Shown: positions 31,227-38,132 of the stretch, piece after piece
Layout of the letters: each line of letters starts with the position of its first letter
Numbering within the stretch: the first letter of the stretch is position 1
Virus record (IMG/VR): IMGVR_UViG_3300050133_000063
Span: 1-46,514 of that record
Length of the DNA stretch: 46,514 bases
From: a virus
Reading direction: 5' to 3' (one strand)
Translations under genes and position numbers: made by a program
The notes under the pieces: model-generated
Told to the model about the DNA's origin: nothing
Seen by the model: the letters and a program-made list of their open reading frames with translations, nothing else
Database searches by the model: none

Positions 31227-31262
31227 TGCGCGAAGGATACGAGTCACGTATTCTTCGTCTGT

Positions 31263-32160
31263 AATTGGTTCCAAGCTAGGCACACATTATACTAAAGTTT
31301 TTCGTATCATAGACATACAGCTGCCAACTTCCCGAACACACCCTCCCAGATCATTAGAACACGTCCGGAGCCGGGCGTCAAGCAGTTTCCGAGCATGTAG
31401 AATTTACCGGGTCTGCAGAAGGTACGTATCCGCGGTTTGCCATTCGCCAAGCGGGCGGCCGCGGTGGGGTGGCACGGGGCGCCCTGCCCCCGGCATGTGC
31501 CTCACAACAAAAGAGATAGCGGCCAAGACTCTAACCCGCGCGAGCTCATCAACATACAGAGCACTCCATATCTATATGATAGCAAACAAGATAAACTCCA
31601 ATCGGCTCACCATTTCCGGGCTCGATCAGAGCATTGCACTTATTGCATTTCGTTGCTAAACCCTTTGTTATCTAGGCTTGTCAATCAATATTCCATTGAT
31701 TTACACATTCGAACCGCGTCGCCCGCGTCGCACAGGTGTTGAAAATAAAGGATTTAGTGAAAATTCGGTTTGAATTGCGGAAAATTGCAGGAAATTAACG
31801 CGAGAAACAAAAAATTGCGTGACAAGCGCAGCGCGCTACTCTTAGCTATTGAATGCGACATAAAGCCTTTAGACTCAATAAACTATGGCGCTTTTATAAG
31901 GCAATCACGGCTTGAACGTGCTCCGCATGGTCTGTTATCCTGTTTGACGGGCTCGCGTCGCGCTACAGGCTCGCCATGCGCGCGGCGCGCTATTGTGACG
32001 CGGCCTATCGAGCCCGATGCTTCGTTTCGCTACACAGACGTATATGTAGAGTTTTGACCGCGTCGGCACTCCGCGCGCTGCGCTCGCTTTCGATAGCCGG
32101 ACCAGATGAATTACTTAGGCTTAATGCATTAAACCCCTTATACCCTATATACCATAGCAT
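31263..32160. other. Divergent control region without genes
   Basis: About 900 bp contain no convincing gene. It holds a minus-strand TATAAT (31,291-31,286) facing left and a run of adenine-rich, cysteine-poor open frames that look random. A candidate replication or transcription control region because it lies between oppositely transcribed gene blocks. A plus-strand TATAAT occurs further on at 32,269-32,274 without a good -35. Confidence 0.4.
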
Positions 32161-32161
32161 T

Positions 32162-32182
32162 TTGTCATGTTAAACATGACAA
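32162..32182. promoter_or_regulatory. Palindromic operator O1
   Basis: Perfect 9-bp inverted repeat TTGTCATGT / ACATGACAA around a TAA spacer. An identical site lies at 32,361-32,381. The paired palindromes in the divergent region suggest repressor or activator binding sites controlling the switch between blocks. Confidence 0.7.
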
Positions 32183-32360
32183 TGCTGTCAAGCCGGAGAG
32201 AGAGAGAGGAATAAATAAGGCGCACCAAATCACTTACTCGTAACGTATCGTCTTCGTTTTTATATAAGTATAATAGAATCAACAACATAGCATTTTTGAG
32301 TTTAGCTTAGTGAACAGGCTAACGAATAGTCTTGACTATGCACTCTCGACCGTGACAGAA

Positions 32361-32381
32361 TTGTCATGTTAAACATGACAA
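32361..32381. promoter_or_regulatory. Palindromic operator O2
   Basis: Second perfect copy of the TTGTCATGT-TAA-ACATGACAA palindrome, 45 bp before the first plus-strand gene start. A nearby GCTTAATGCATTA repeat also occurs near O1 (32,118). Probably controls the 32,426 gene and the block downstream. Confidence 0.7.
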
Positions 32382-32425
32382 ACCCGCTCAAGCTTAATGC
32401 ATTATACTATAGGAGGCTAAAAACT

Positions 32426-32836
32426 ATGGATCGTAACGAAATGTGGCTTAGAGAACAGTTGCAGAATGGCCCGGTTCGCGTCGAAGACTTAAAGGTATTG
32501 GACGAAGCCCGGCTTGAAGTAGTGGAATGGCGAACGATGCAGCGCGCGCACCGCAACATTGGCGGATGGACGCTGTACGATGGAACGTCTTATTATTGGA
32601 TGTTACCCGGACAGGTCAAGCTTGCCGCACGCGAGCAAGAAGACGTTAAGCCGGAAGAAACGGGCGAGAAGCGCCTATCACTTGTGGATTCAAAAGCTTC
32701 ATTTACCAAGGGTTACAACGATTATAAGCAGGGAATTAGCTTAGGAGATTCTATCCTTTCGAGCCCGATCGACACTCCGGAATACACTAATCGGATTAGA
32801 ATAGGATGGCAGTCTGCCAAAAACTTGCCGGATTAA
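32426..32836 (+). CDS. Hypothetical early protein, possible DNA binding
   Basis: The 136-residue protein starts at an ATG preceded by AGGAGG (9 nt). The N-terminal 60 residues (MWLREQLQNGPVRVEDLKV, then GGWTLYDGTSYYWML) resemble a winged-helix DNA-binding region; the rest is polar. It is the first gene of the plus-strand block, adjacent to operator O2, so it may be a regulator of the control region. The resemblance is weak. Confidence 0.5.
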   Translation: MDRNEMWLREQLQNGPVRVEDLKVLDEARLEVVEWRTMQRAHRNIGGWTLYDGTSYYWMLPGQVKLAAREQEDVKPEETGEKRLSLVDSKASFTKGYNDYKQGISLGDSILSSPIDTPEYTNRIRIGWQSAKNLPD

Positions 32837-32837
32837 T

Positions 32838-32882
32838 TGGTGACAGCATTTTGGTGACAGCATTCTAAATGGTGACAGCATT
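32838..32882 (+). repeat. Three TGGTGACAGCATT iterons
   Basis: Direct 13-bp repeats start at 32,838, 32,852 and 32,870, followed by a partly inverted GTCAC. Iterons near a phage origin bind initiator proteins. The region is otherwise non-coding to 33,168. Confidence 0.7.
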
Positions 32883-32929
32883 TTTTGTCACTGTTAGCGG
32901 GCTCGGAATAAACCAAGCCTCCGACGCCC

Positions 32930-32963
32930 GAAAGCTGAAAGCTGAAAGCTGAAAGCTGAAAGC
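32930..32963 (+). repeat. GAAAGCT microsatellite
   Basis: Four full GAAAGCT heptamers plus a partial fifth in tandem. Similar heptamer arrays occur frequently in some acidobacterial genomes (remembered, not tested), which could hint at the host or reflect chance slippage. Confidence 0.8.
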
Positions 32964-33082
32964 CTATTCGCGAACCGCGAACGGCTAAGGTCAAGCATGC
33001 GTGCCATATCCGCCTTATGGTCAAACATAAGACACTACAAGCGACGCGCTCGCTACAAGTCTCTTCTGTCTGTGCACAGTGT

Positions 33083-33143
33083 GGTACTAAGTAATCTTCG
33101 GTACTTCCGTACCATTGACGGCACACGAGCCTAGGTTTAATAT
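33083..33143 (+). promoter_or_regulatory. Promoter P1 with GTAC element
   Basis: TTGACG (33,115-33,120), 17 bp, TAATAT (33,138-33,143), preceded directly by GGTAC-TTCC-GTACC, a dyad that recurs before three other promoters. It would drive the small membrane-protein cassette starting at 33,169. Confidence 0.65.
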
Positions 33144-33168
33144 AGGCACAGTAACACAAAGGAGATAT

Positions 33169-33252
33169 ATGACACACATTCTACATATTGCGCTCGGCGG
33201 CTTCTGCGGGGAACTACTCATTCTCGCGATTCGTTATATGCGTGGACAATGA
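33169..33252 (+). CDS. Tiny membrane protein
   Basis: The 27-residue frame MTHILHIALGGFCGELLILA... has a single membrane helix. The ATG follows AGGAG. Its stop overlaps the next ATG (ATGA). Confidence 0.45.
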   Translation: MTHILHIALGGFCGELLILAIRYMRGQ

Positions 33253-33341
33253 GTCTTCGAACTAAACTGTTACTCGTGGCAGTCTGGAAGTTAGCGTCCA
33301 GTCTCGTGTATCTAGGTCTTTTGGTGCATTCGTGCCAGTAA
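33249..33341 (+). CDS. Tiny membrane protein
   Basis: A 30-residue single-helix protein (MSLRTKLLLVAVWKLASSLV) whose ATG overlaps the previous stop. Hydrophobic composition and coupling, not homology, support it. Confidence 0.4.
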   Translation: MSLRTKLLLVAVWKLASSLVYLGLLVHSCQ

Positions 33342-33346
33342 CAGGC

Positions 33347-33424
33347 ATGGCACACTTCTTACAGTCTATGCTCTGTTTCATGCTTGCAGCTATCATCCTT
33401 CTCGTGGTACGGTATCTAAACTAG
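33347..33424 (+). CDS. Tiny membrane protein
   Basis: A 25-residue hydrophobic frame (MAHFLQSMLCFMLAAIILLV) beginning 5 bp after the preceding gene. Three such peptides in tandem suggest a small membrane-peptide cassette. Confidence 0.4.
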   Translation: MAHFLQSMLCFMLAAIILLVVRYLN

Positions 33425-33431
33425 GAGAGAT

Positions 33432-33635
33432 ATGAAAACCATTCAAACAGTTCTATCCGTTCTATTCCCTGTCAAGCTTCCAAGGATGCACCACGTTACT
33501 GTCCGAAGCTTCGGAACGTCTTCGTTCGATATAGACGCGGAAAAGGATATGCTGCAAGCATGGTCTATGATCGGACGCGCGAAGCCAAAACAGTACCGCG
33601 ATGCAATAGATCGTTTCAATAAAGGAGGCAACTAG
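33432..33635 (+). CDS. Small hypothetical protein
   Basis: The 67-residue protein (MKTIQTVLSVLFPVKLPRM) has an N-terminal hydrophobic stretch and a charged tail ending KGGN. The last codons contain GGAGGCAAC, which is the ribosome-binding site of the next gene. The same junction occurs after the genes at 34,418 and 34,576. Confidence 0.5.
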   Translation: MKTIQTVLSVLFPVKLPRMHHVTVRSFGTSSFDIDAEKDMLQAWSMIGRAKPKQYRDAIDRFNKGGN

Positions 33636-33637
33636 CC

Positions 33638-33838
33638 ATGTACCAAGTAATTGTAGGAAACATCGGCACAGTGTATTCAGGAAACAATCAGCATACCGCG
33701 CGCATGAAGTACGGCGCGTACGTTCGTCTATCCAAAGAAATGCGCAGCCGCGCATCGTGCGAGTCTGTAACCTTGTTCCACAACAATGATATCGAACGCG
33801 AGTATGTTGGTCTGGTTGATCGGGTATGGGGAGAATAA
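33638..33838 (+). CDS. Small hypothetical protein, VIVGNIGT family
   Basis: A 66-residue protein beginning MYQVIVGNIGTVYSGNNQHT, basic, with two paralogues in the region: a VIVGNIGT start is also seen in the protein at 34,770. Its start follows the GGAGGCAACTAGCC junction. Confidence 0.5.
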   Translation: MYQVIVGNIGTVYSGNNQHTARMKYGAYVRLSKEMRSRASCESVTLFHNNDIEREYVGLVDRVWGE

Positions 33839-33839
33839 C

Positions 33840-33899
33840 GTACTAAGTAATATTCAGTACCGAAGTACCATTGCGCTAAACTAGAACCAAGCGTACCAT
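33840..33899 (+). promoter_or_regulatory. Promoter P2 with GTAC element
   Basis: TTGCGC (33,871-33,876), 17 bp, TACCAT (33,894-33,899). Upstream GTACTAAGTAATATTCAGTAC and GTAC-CGAA-GTAC match P1 and P3. Confidence 0.6.
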
Positions 33900-33927
33900 G
33901 GGCACAGTAACAAACAAGGAGATTCAA

Positions 33928-34101
33928 ATGATCCTATTTCAATTAAGCGAATTACGGGAAGCATTGCAAGTCAACGAAGACGGCGCGAAGTACGAAGCCG
34001 AATCACTGTTCGAATCCGATGATTTTCAATCTAACATTGCCACGCCTGTCCTAGGCGAAGCATCCTATGCGTTCAAGTCTATTGCAGAGGGTACTAAGTA
34101 A
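33928..34101 (+). CDS. Small acidic hypothetical protein
   Basis: The 57-residue protein (MILFQLSELREALQVNEDG) is acidic and helical. ATG at 33928 after AAGGAG; a longer frame starts before the ribosome-binding site. Its last codons (EGTK) are read from the P3 repeat. Confidence 0.5.
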   Translation: MILFQLSELREALQVNEDGAKYEAESLFESDDFQSNIATPVLGEASYAFKSIAEGTK

Positions 34102-34150
34102 TATTCAGTACCTTCGTACCATTGACGATAAACTACCCATAGGATAAGCT
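34089..34150 (+). promoter_or_regulatory. Promoter P3 with GTAC element
   Basis: TTGACG (34,122-34,127), 17 bp, TAAGCT (34,145-34,150), preceded by GGTACT...AGTACC and GTAC-CTTC-GTAC. Same order as P1 and P2. Confidence 0.65.
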
Positions 34151-34159
34151 TCATACCTC

Positions 34160-34297
34160 ATGGTAATGCACAACAAACCGACACACGCGGCTTTCGTAGC
34201 TATCCAACTCGCCACGGGCAAGCTTAAGCTAGACAGAACTGGCGAGCCCGTAACGCTCTACAAGTTTAAAACCAAAGTACCATTGACGCGCGGATAG
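34160..34297 (+). CDS. Small hypothetical protein
   Basis: A 45-residue frame (MVMHNKPTHAAFVAIQLATG) with no close ribosome-binding site; it could be leaderless from P3. Its end includes promoter P4. Uncertain. Confidence 0.35.
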   Translation: MVMHNKPTHAAFVAIQLATGKLKLDRTGEPVTLYKFKTKVPLTRG

Positions 34298-34311
34298 ATT
34301 ACAGGCATAAT
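34275..34311 (+). promoter_or_regulatory. Promoter P4
   Basis: TTGACG (34,283-34,288), 17 bp, CATAAT (34,306-34,311), with a partial AAGTACC element upstream. Weaker operator match than P1-P3. Confidence 0.6.
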
Positions 34312-34317
34312 TGAGCC

Positions 34318-34416
34318 ATGATAACGATAACAATCAATCCAATCGACGCGGTTCAAGTGATTTGCTTCCTAGTGATTTTCGTCCTAGGCGTTTCGATATG
34401 GCAGGGAGCAAGCTAA
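34318..34416 (+). CDS. Tiny membrane protein
   Basis: MITITINPIDAVQVICFLVI... is 32 residues with one membrane helix. It starts 7 bp after the P4 -10, with no strong ribosome-binding site. Confidence 0.4.
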   Translation: MITITINPIDAVQVICFLVIFVLGVSIWQGAS

Positions 34417-34417
34417 C

Positions 34418-34573
34418 ATGACAATCGACAGGTACACCAAGCAAGAATTAGCCGCAATCGCCAAACAAGTTTTGGGATTCAATATCGGCGGAACGAACAA
34501 GCTTTATAGCTTGGATATGTCGAAGGACGAGGCACGCGTTATCTTAGGTATCAAGCCTAAAGGAGGCAACTAG
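34418..34573 (+). CDS. Small hypothetical protein
   Basis: The 51-residue protein (MTIDRYTKQELAAIAKQVLG) is helical and ends KPKGGN with the GGAGGCAACTAGCC junction. It is coupled to the preceding gene (TAACATG). Confidence 0.45.
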   Translation: MTIDRYTKQELAAIAKQVLGFNIGGTNKLYSLDMSKDEARVILGIKPKGGN

Positions 34574-34575
34574 CC

Positions 34576-34767
34576 GTGACTACCGTTTACGCACGCGACG
34601 AAAAGAAGGATGGCACAGTAGGCAAACGGAAACGCATCATTGCGACGTTCGCAGTATCAAGCGACGCATGGTCCTACATTAACACCAAACAAGACTTACA
34701 TCCGACGTGGATTATCACGTATAAAGAACGCGCCCATAAGTATCTCACGATACACGGAGGCAACTAG
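34576..34767 (+). CDS. Small hypothetical protein
   Basis: The 63-residue protein (GTG start; MTTVYARDEKKDGTVGKRKR) is basic and ends HGGN at the recurring junction. No motif. Confidence 0.45.
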   Translation: MTTVYARDEKKDGTVGKRKRIIATFAVSSDAWSYINTKQDLHPTWIITYKERAHKYLTIHGGN

Positions 34768-34769
34768 CC

Positions 34770-34925
34770 ATGAACAATCCAATATTTGAAGTGATTGTTG
34801 GAAACATCGGGACAGCTTCGTGGTCGAGCTGGCAGGAAGATGTCGCAAATGGTGACACACGACGTGCTGTGTACCGGCAGTATCCAAGTGACTCGCCCTT
34901 GAAAGCGGAGGCAAGAAACCGATGA
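34770..34925 (+). CDS. Small protein, VIVGNIGT family
   Basis: The 51-residue protein shares EVIVGNIGTASW with the protein at 33,638. The stop overlaps the start of the gp88-like gene (ATGA). Confidence 0.5.
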   Translation: MNNPIFEVIVGNIGTASWSSWQEDVANGDTRRAVYRQYPSDSPLKAEARNR

Positions 34926-35632
34926 AGCTTCTTACAGTACAGAACGCGAAAACTAGCAAGGGCGAGTCACTTGGATACCTTACGGGCATTCTGTATCTTG
35001 CTCCATCGAAGGAAAGCGGGCGTAACGTGTGTCCGTTCGCATCGGCGGGTTGTATCAAGGGATGTCTTGACGATGCCGGGCGAGCAATGGTGTTTCCCGA
35101 AATGATTCACGGAGCCCGTATTCGCAAGACACAGTGGTACACACGGGATAAAGCCGGGTTTATGGTGCAACTGCGAAAGGACGTGCATGCATTGGTCCGA
35201 CGCGCGGCAAAGCTTCATATGATACCCGCCGTCCGAATCAATGGCACATCTGATCTAGCAGAACTGTCGGCCGCGATATGTGCCGAATTCCCGCACGTGC
35301 AATTCTATGATTACACGAAGATACCTAGGCCACAACTACGCGTGCGGCCGAATTACCACATTACATTTTCGCTACATGAGTCTAACCGGGCACATGCAAT
35401 CGACGCGTTAAATCATGGCGTCAATGTGGCCGTAGTCTTTAACACGAAACGCGGAGCCCCGTTACCGGAGACGTTTTTAGGCGCGCGAGTGATTGACGGA
35501 GACTTGCACGATTTGCGTTTCTTGGATGGGTACAAAGGATCAGTCATCGGGTTACGTGCGAAGGGACCAGCTAAGAAGGATGCATCGGGTTTCGTACAGA
35601 TAGCGGGTACTTCGCTCGCACTAATTGCCTAG
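34922..35632 (+). CDS. Phage gp88-like protein (DUF7227/GP88 family)
   Basis: The 236-residue protein has the family's conserved blocks: SKGESLGYLTGILYLAPS, NVCPFASAGCIKGCL (three cysteines in a Cys-rich loop), ARIRKTQWYTRDK, PAVRINGTSDLAE, FYDYTKI, NYHITFSLHESNR, NVAVVFNTKRGAPLP, ARVIDGDLHDLRFLD and VIGLRAKGPAKKDASGFV. Relatives occur in mycobacteriophages and many environmental phages. Biochemical activity is unknown; the cysteine loop may bind a metal or iron-sulfur centre. Confidence 0.8.
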   Translation: MKLLTVQNAKTSKGESLGYLTGILYLAPSKESGRNVCPFASAGCIKGCLDDAGRAMVFPEMIHGARIRKTQWYTRDKAGFMVQLRKDVHALVRRAAKLHMIPAVRINGTSDLAELSAAICAEFPHVQFYDYTKIPRPQLRVRPNYHITFSLHESNRAHAIDALNHGVNVAVVFNTKRGAPLPETFLGARVIDGDLHDLRFLDGYKGSVIGLRAKGPAKKDASGFVQIAGTSLALIA

Positions 35633-35643
35633 GAGGCATAGCG

Positions 35644-35805
35644 ATGAAAGGAAAGCTTCGTGTGTGGATGTTACAGGTTCTAGAGTCATGGTTTGAGCGT
35701 CTAGAGCGTTATGCGGGCTCGGCGCGCGAAAGTGTGGCCGTATGTCCGGATTGCGGACGCAATCGCTACACGGGCGCGCCATGCGTAAACAAAGGAGCAT
35801 TATGA
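35644..35805 (+). CDS. Small zinc-binding protein
   Basis: A 53-residue protein (MKGKLRVWMLQVLESWF) with CPDCGRNRYTGAPC, a short zinc-ribbon. Starts 11 bp after the gp88-like stop; its own stop overlaps the next ATG. Confidence 0.5.
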   Translation: MKGKLRVWMLQVLESWFERLERYAGSARESVAVCPDCGRNRYTGAPCVNKGAL

Positions 35806-35942
35806 AAACCTATTCAGTCTATTGGAGCCCGGAAGGGCGATGCATTGCCGTAGTACAGGCTAGAACGGCGCGCGCGGCAATACGCAAGGCGCCGATGCCC
35901 TACCGCAAGTACCTAGGCGAATTGTACGCGGTAGAGGCATAA
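35802..35942 (+). CDS. Small hypothetical protein
   Basis: The 46-residue basic protein (MKTYSVYWSPEGRCIAVVQA) begins in a stop-start overlap. A run of RTARAAIRKA suggests nucleic-acid binding, otherwise unknown. Confidence 0.45.
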   Translation: MKTYSVYWSPEGRCIAVVQARTARAAIRKAPMPYRKYLGELYAVEA

Positions 35943-35955
35943 AGGAGGCACAGCC

Positions 35956-36153
35956 ATGAATATTAAGCGTAGGGTACTGATTGAAGACAGCATATTAGCC
36001 GTACGCGTGCCTAAAAGCGGATTGATTGTCGAAGTACCGACACAATCGGCACGGCCGACGTGCAACCCGCCGCAACCGACGTGCAACCCGGCATCGGAGT
36101 ATCGAGCGGAGGCACTACGGGAGGCAGAAGGATTCGAATCCTTAAGCCGGTAA
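35956..36153 (+). CDS. Small hypothetical protein
   Basis: The 65-residue protein (MNIKRRVLIEDSILAVRV) contains a short duplicated RPTCNPPQPTCNPA segment. It follows AAAGGAGG. No function. Confidence 0.45.
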   Translation: MNIKRRVLIEDSILAVRVPKSGLIVEVPTQSARPTCNPPQPTCNPASEYRAEALREAEGFESLSR

Positions 36154-36159
36154 TAGAAC

Positions 36160-36188
36160 TTGACAAGCATCGGGAAAGGCTATAAACT
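36160..36188 (+). promoter_or_regulatory. Promoter P5
   Basis: TTGACA (36,160-36,165), 17 bp, TAAACT (36,183-36,188), in the 200-bp gap before the 36,355 gene. The gap also contains a GGTAC...GGTACC repeat. Confidence 0.65.
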
Positions 36189-36354
36189 TGCAAAGGGAAT
36201 AAACCCTTTGTTTCGCGTTCGCCGGTACTTTCGTCCTGGTACCAGCGGCGCAAGCCGGTCTCGCGCGAAAACTTTTTCGTACCCGGATACATTTTATGGA
36301 TTCAGGGATTTATCTCCGGGCGTTTCATACTTCGCAGAATCAGAGGAGGCAAGC

Positions 36355-36549
36355 ATGGATTTGTTCGAACACAAACGACAGGAATTCTTTTCAAGCGCGA
36401 CACCACTTCCCGTGTCGATTTCAGATAATGAATTGGCGCTTACACGCGCGTGGCTCACAGCCGAAAACATCGGTCGGTTTGCACCCGTACAAATTCCGCG
36501 CGTTGCTTTGTTGCACCCGGTTGAATCGAACTTCGCGGAAACTAAATGA
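36355..36549 (+). CDS. Small hypothetical protein
   Basis: The 64-residue protein (MDLFEHKRQEFFSSATPLPV) begins after GAGGAGG, in a longer frame whose upstream part overlaps promoter P5. Stop overlaps the next ATG. No motif. Confidence 0.5.
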   Translation: MDLFEHKRQEFFSSATPLPVSISDNELALTRAWLTAENIGRFAPVQIPRVALLHPVESNFAETK

Positions 36550-36692
36550 GCGTTAAGACGCTGCAAGATTTAGAGTCAGACATTCGGCAAGCGCTGGTCT
36601 GGTTAGGCATCCAGCGTCGTCCGGTGCAGGTTCCGGTAGTCCCGCCGGATGTGAATGTGGTAGACTCTAGGGATGCGAAAGAAAAAGCTTGA
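36546..36692 (+). CDS. Small hypothetical protein
   Basis: A 48-residue protein (MSVKTLQDLESDIRQALVWL) with a basic middle and valine/proline-rich stretch. Its stop lies in the TTGACA of promoter P6. Confidence 0.45.
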   Translation: MSVKTLQDLESDIRQALVWLGIQRRPVQVPVVPPDVNVVDSRDAKEKA

Positions 36693-36717
36693 CAAGCATC
36701 GTTGCATTGGTTAAGAT
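36689..36717 (+). promoter_or_regulatory. Promoter P6
   Basis: TTGACA (36,689-36,694), 17 bp, TAAGAT (36,712-36,717). Shares the TTGACAAGCATCG core with P5. Confidence 0.7.
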
Positions 36718-36734
36718 TGCACATGGAGGAAATT

Positions 36735-36878
36735 ATGAAAACGATTAAGAAATTCAAACAGTATCGTGACGAAGACTTTAAAGGTGACAATCGCACGAGA
36801 GAGAAGGAACGCAAGGTCAAGGCGGAATTCTTTCGTGACCGTGACGCAAAGGTGCCAGCGTCGTATCGTGACCGCTGA
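36735..36878 (+). CDS. Small highly charged protein
   Basis: The 47-residue protein (MKTIKKFKQYRDEDFKGDNR) is nearly all charged residues and contains repeated RDRDA-like sequence. Ribosome-binding site GGAGG 6 nt upstream. Possible nucleic-acid binding. Confidence 0.45.
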   Translation: MKTIKKFKQYRDEDFKGDNRTREKERKVKAEFFRDRDAKVPASYRDR

Positions 36879-36951
36879 GGCAGTAGTTGCGCTAGCAATC
36901 ACCGTAGTTGCATGTTGGTCGCTGGCTGACCAAATCTTAAGGAGGAAATGA
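36868..36951 (+). CDS. Possible tiny membrane protein
   Basis: A 27-residue GTG-start frame (VTAEAVVALAITVVACWSL) overlapping the charged gene; one membrane segment. No ribosome-binding site. Low confidence. Confidence 0.3.
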   Translation: MTAEAVVALAITVVACWSLADQILRRK

Positions 36952-37118
36952 TGACCGTACACGTTTTCACAAACAATGGGGAGTTGAATCACACGGTCCG
37001 TGGTGTGACCGAAGTCAAAATTGACAACGGGGTATTGACGATCGACACGAGAGATAGCACGTTCAATTATCCGCTCGTCAATGTTCAATGTTGGCGGACG
37101 ATGAAAACACCCAGGTGA
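36951..37118 (+). CDS. Small beta-type hypothetical protein
   Basis: The 55-residue protein (MTVHVFTNNGELNHTVRGVT) follows AAGGAGG by 5 nt. Alternating polar/hydrophobic strands suggest beta fold. Unassigned. Confidence 0.45.
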   Translation: MTVHVFTNNGELNHTVRGVTEVKIDNGVLTIDTRDSTFNYPLVNVQCWRTMKTPR

Positions 37119-37156
37119 ATCGTACTTCGCAAATCCAGGCGGAACAAGGAGGAACA

Positions 37157-37345
37157 ATGAAGAGTCACAATGTTGAGGATGGAATCGAAGTACCACTTTT
37201 CAAAGCTATTCAAGTACTTTGGAATATTGACGCCCATCGTTTTCACTATATGTGTGCAGCAAATTGCAAAGTGAGCGCTATAGACCTACAAAATCAGGCG
37301 CGTGTTGCGTTGCGGGAGTTATATTCGCCCAAGGAGTCACGATGA
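37157..37345 (+). CDS. Small hypothetical protein
   Basis: The 62-residue protein (MKSHNVEDGIEVPLFKAIQV) starts after AAGGAGG; the earlier ATG at 37,088 is unlikely. Two cysteines (MCAANC). The stop overlaps the next start. Confidence 0.45.
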   Translation: MKSHNVEDGIEVPLFKAIQVLWNIDAHRFHYMCAANCKVSAIDLQNQARVALRELYSPKESR

Positions 37346-38103
37346 AACGCCTAATTTTCTTGCTTGCAATTTTCTTGGTAGTACCGTTCATCGGCGCAAG
37401 TCTCGTCTACCACGTTTCAGAGCATTTTAATGCGCGCACCGATGCGCCCCAAGCGCCTGACATCCAGAAGTCAACTCCGGATGCGGCTATCTTCGGGCAT
37501 GAGTTGGTCCCTGGAGGCATCCACAACGACACTGAATTGAGCCTACACCGCTATCTGTACCCGACGCTCGGCCCCAAGACCATCTTCACGAATACGCAGC
37601 ATTCCGGCTTCGCGTACGTGTCGTACATGAAGAGCGGGGTTATGTATTGGACCAAGAAACAGAGGTTGGTTCGCGCGGGCGAGCCGGTCATCACGGACGG
37701 CAACACCATAATTCTCGTGAAGTGTGGCAACCTGTTACGCTTCGACACACCGTTGCCGATTGAGACATTATCAATCGAGCCATTGGATATTTACCCCGTT
37801 GCGCCACCGGCCAATGACAACATCGTGCAATCCCCGACCGCGCCAGTGATTCCGTGGGCCGCGAACGACACGGTGCAAGACTTGCTAGGTTCGCCGGTCA
37901 TTCAACCGCCCGCGAGCAATAGCGGTACGGCGCCACAATACATCGTGCCGTGTTGCTTGTTCGTGCCGCCCGACACACAGGCGCCAAGGACACCGATCGT
38001 GCCTACACCGGTGCCTGAGCCGTCGTCATTGTTGATGCTCGGTATGGGATTAGTATGTCTTGCGCTTCTTTGGTGGATAGCGTTGCCGCGCCCAAAGATT
38101 TAG
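37342..38103 (+). CDS. Exported protein with PEP-CTERM (exosortase) sorting signal
   Basis: The 253-residue protein has an N-terminal signal peptide (MKRLIFLLAIFLVVPFIGAS) and a C-terminal PEP-CTERM tail: VPEPSSLLMLGMGLVCLALL followed by W and a basic end, the motif recognised by host exosortases. The middle is proline-rich beta sequence (PLPIETLSIEPLDI, RTPIVPTPVPEP). Such proteins are cleaved and anchored at the outer surface or in exopolysaccharide of Gram-negative bacteria. A phage copy would use the host's sorting machinery to place a protein on the infected cell. The final 49 codons overlap the next gene's frame. Confidence 0.8.
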   Translation: MKRLIFLLAIFLVVPFIGASLVYHVSEHFNARTDAPQAPDIQKSTPDAAIFGHELVPGGIHNDTELSLHRYLYPTLGPKTIFTNTQHSGFAYVSYMKSGVMYWTKKQRLVRAGEPVITDGNTIILVKCGNLLRFDTPLPIETLSIEPLDIYPVAPPANDNIVQSPTAPVIPWAANDTVQDLLGSPVIQPPASNSGTAPQYIVPCCLFVPPDTQAPRTPIVPTPVPEPSSLLMLGMGLVCLALLWWIALPRPKI

Positions 38104-38132
38104 TTGACAAACGCACCCAAATTGGGTACGAT
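38104..38132 (+). promoter_or_regulatory. Promoter P7
   Basis: TTGACA (38,104-38,109), 17 bp, TACGAT (38,127-38,132), immediately after the PEP-CTERM gene and before the HNH-like gene. Confidence 0.7.

Larger units (their letters stand above)
30740..31262 (-). ncRNA. Structured non-coding leader RNA
   Basis: No protein gene fits here on either strand. The minus-strand RNA would form many hairpins: GTGGCTTT/AAAGCCAC enclosing GACGCC-T-GGCGTC (30,809-30,850), TGCCC...GGGCA (30,775-30,802), the tRNA-like 30,858-30,949, and two tandem hairpin pairs (31,088-31,226). A TATAAT on the minus strand at 31,291-31,286 is in the right place to start it. Large ornate RNAs near phage tRNA genes are known (GOLLD, ROOL). 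I do not recognise this one. Confidence 0.45.
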
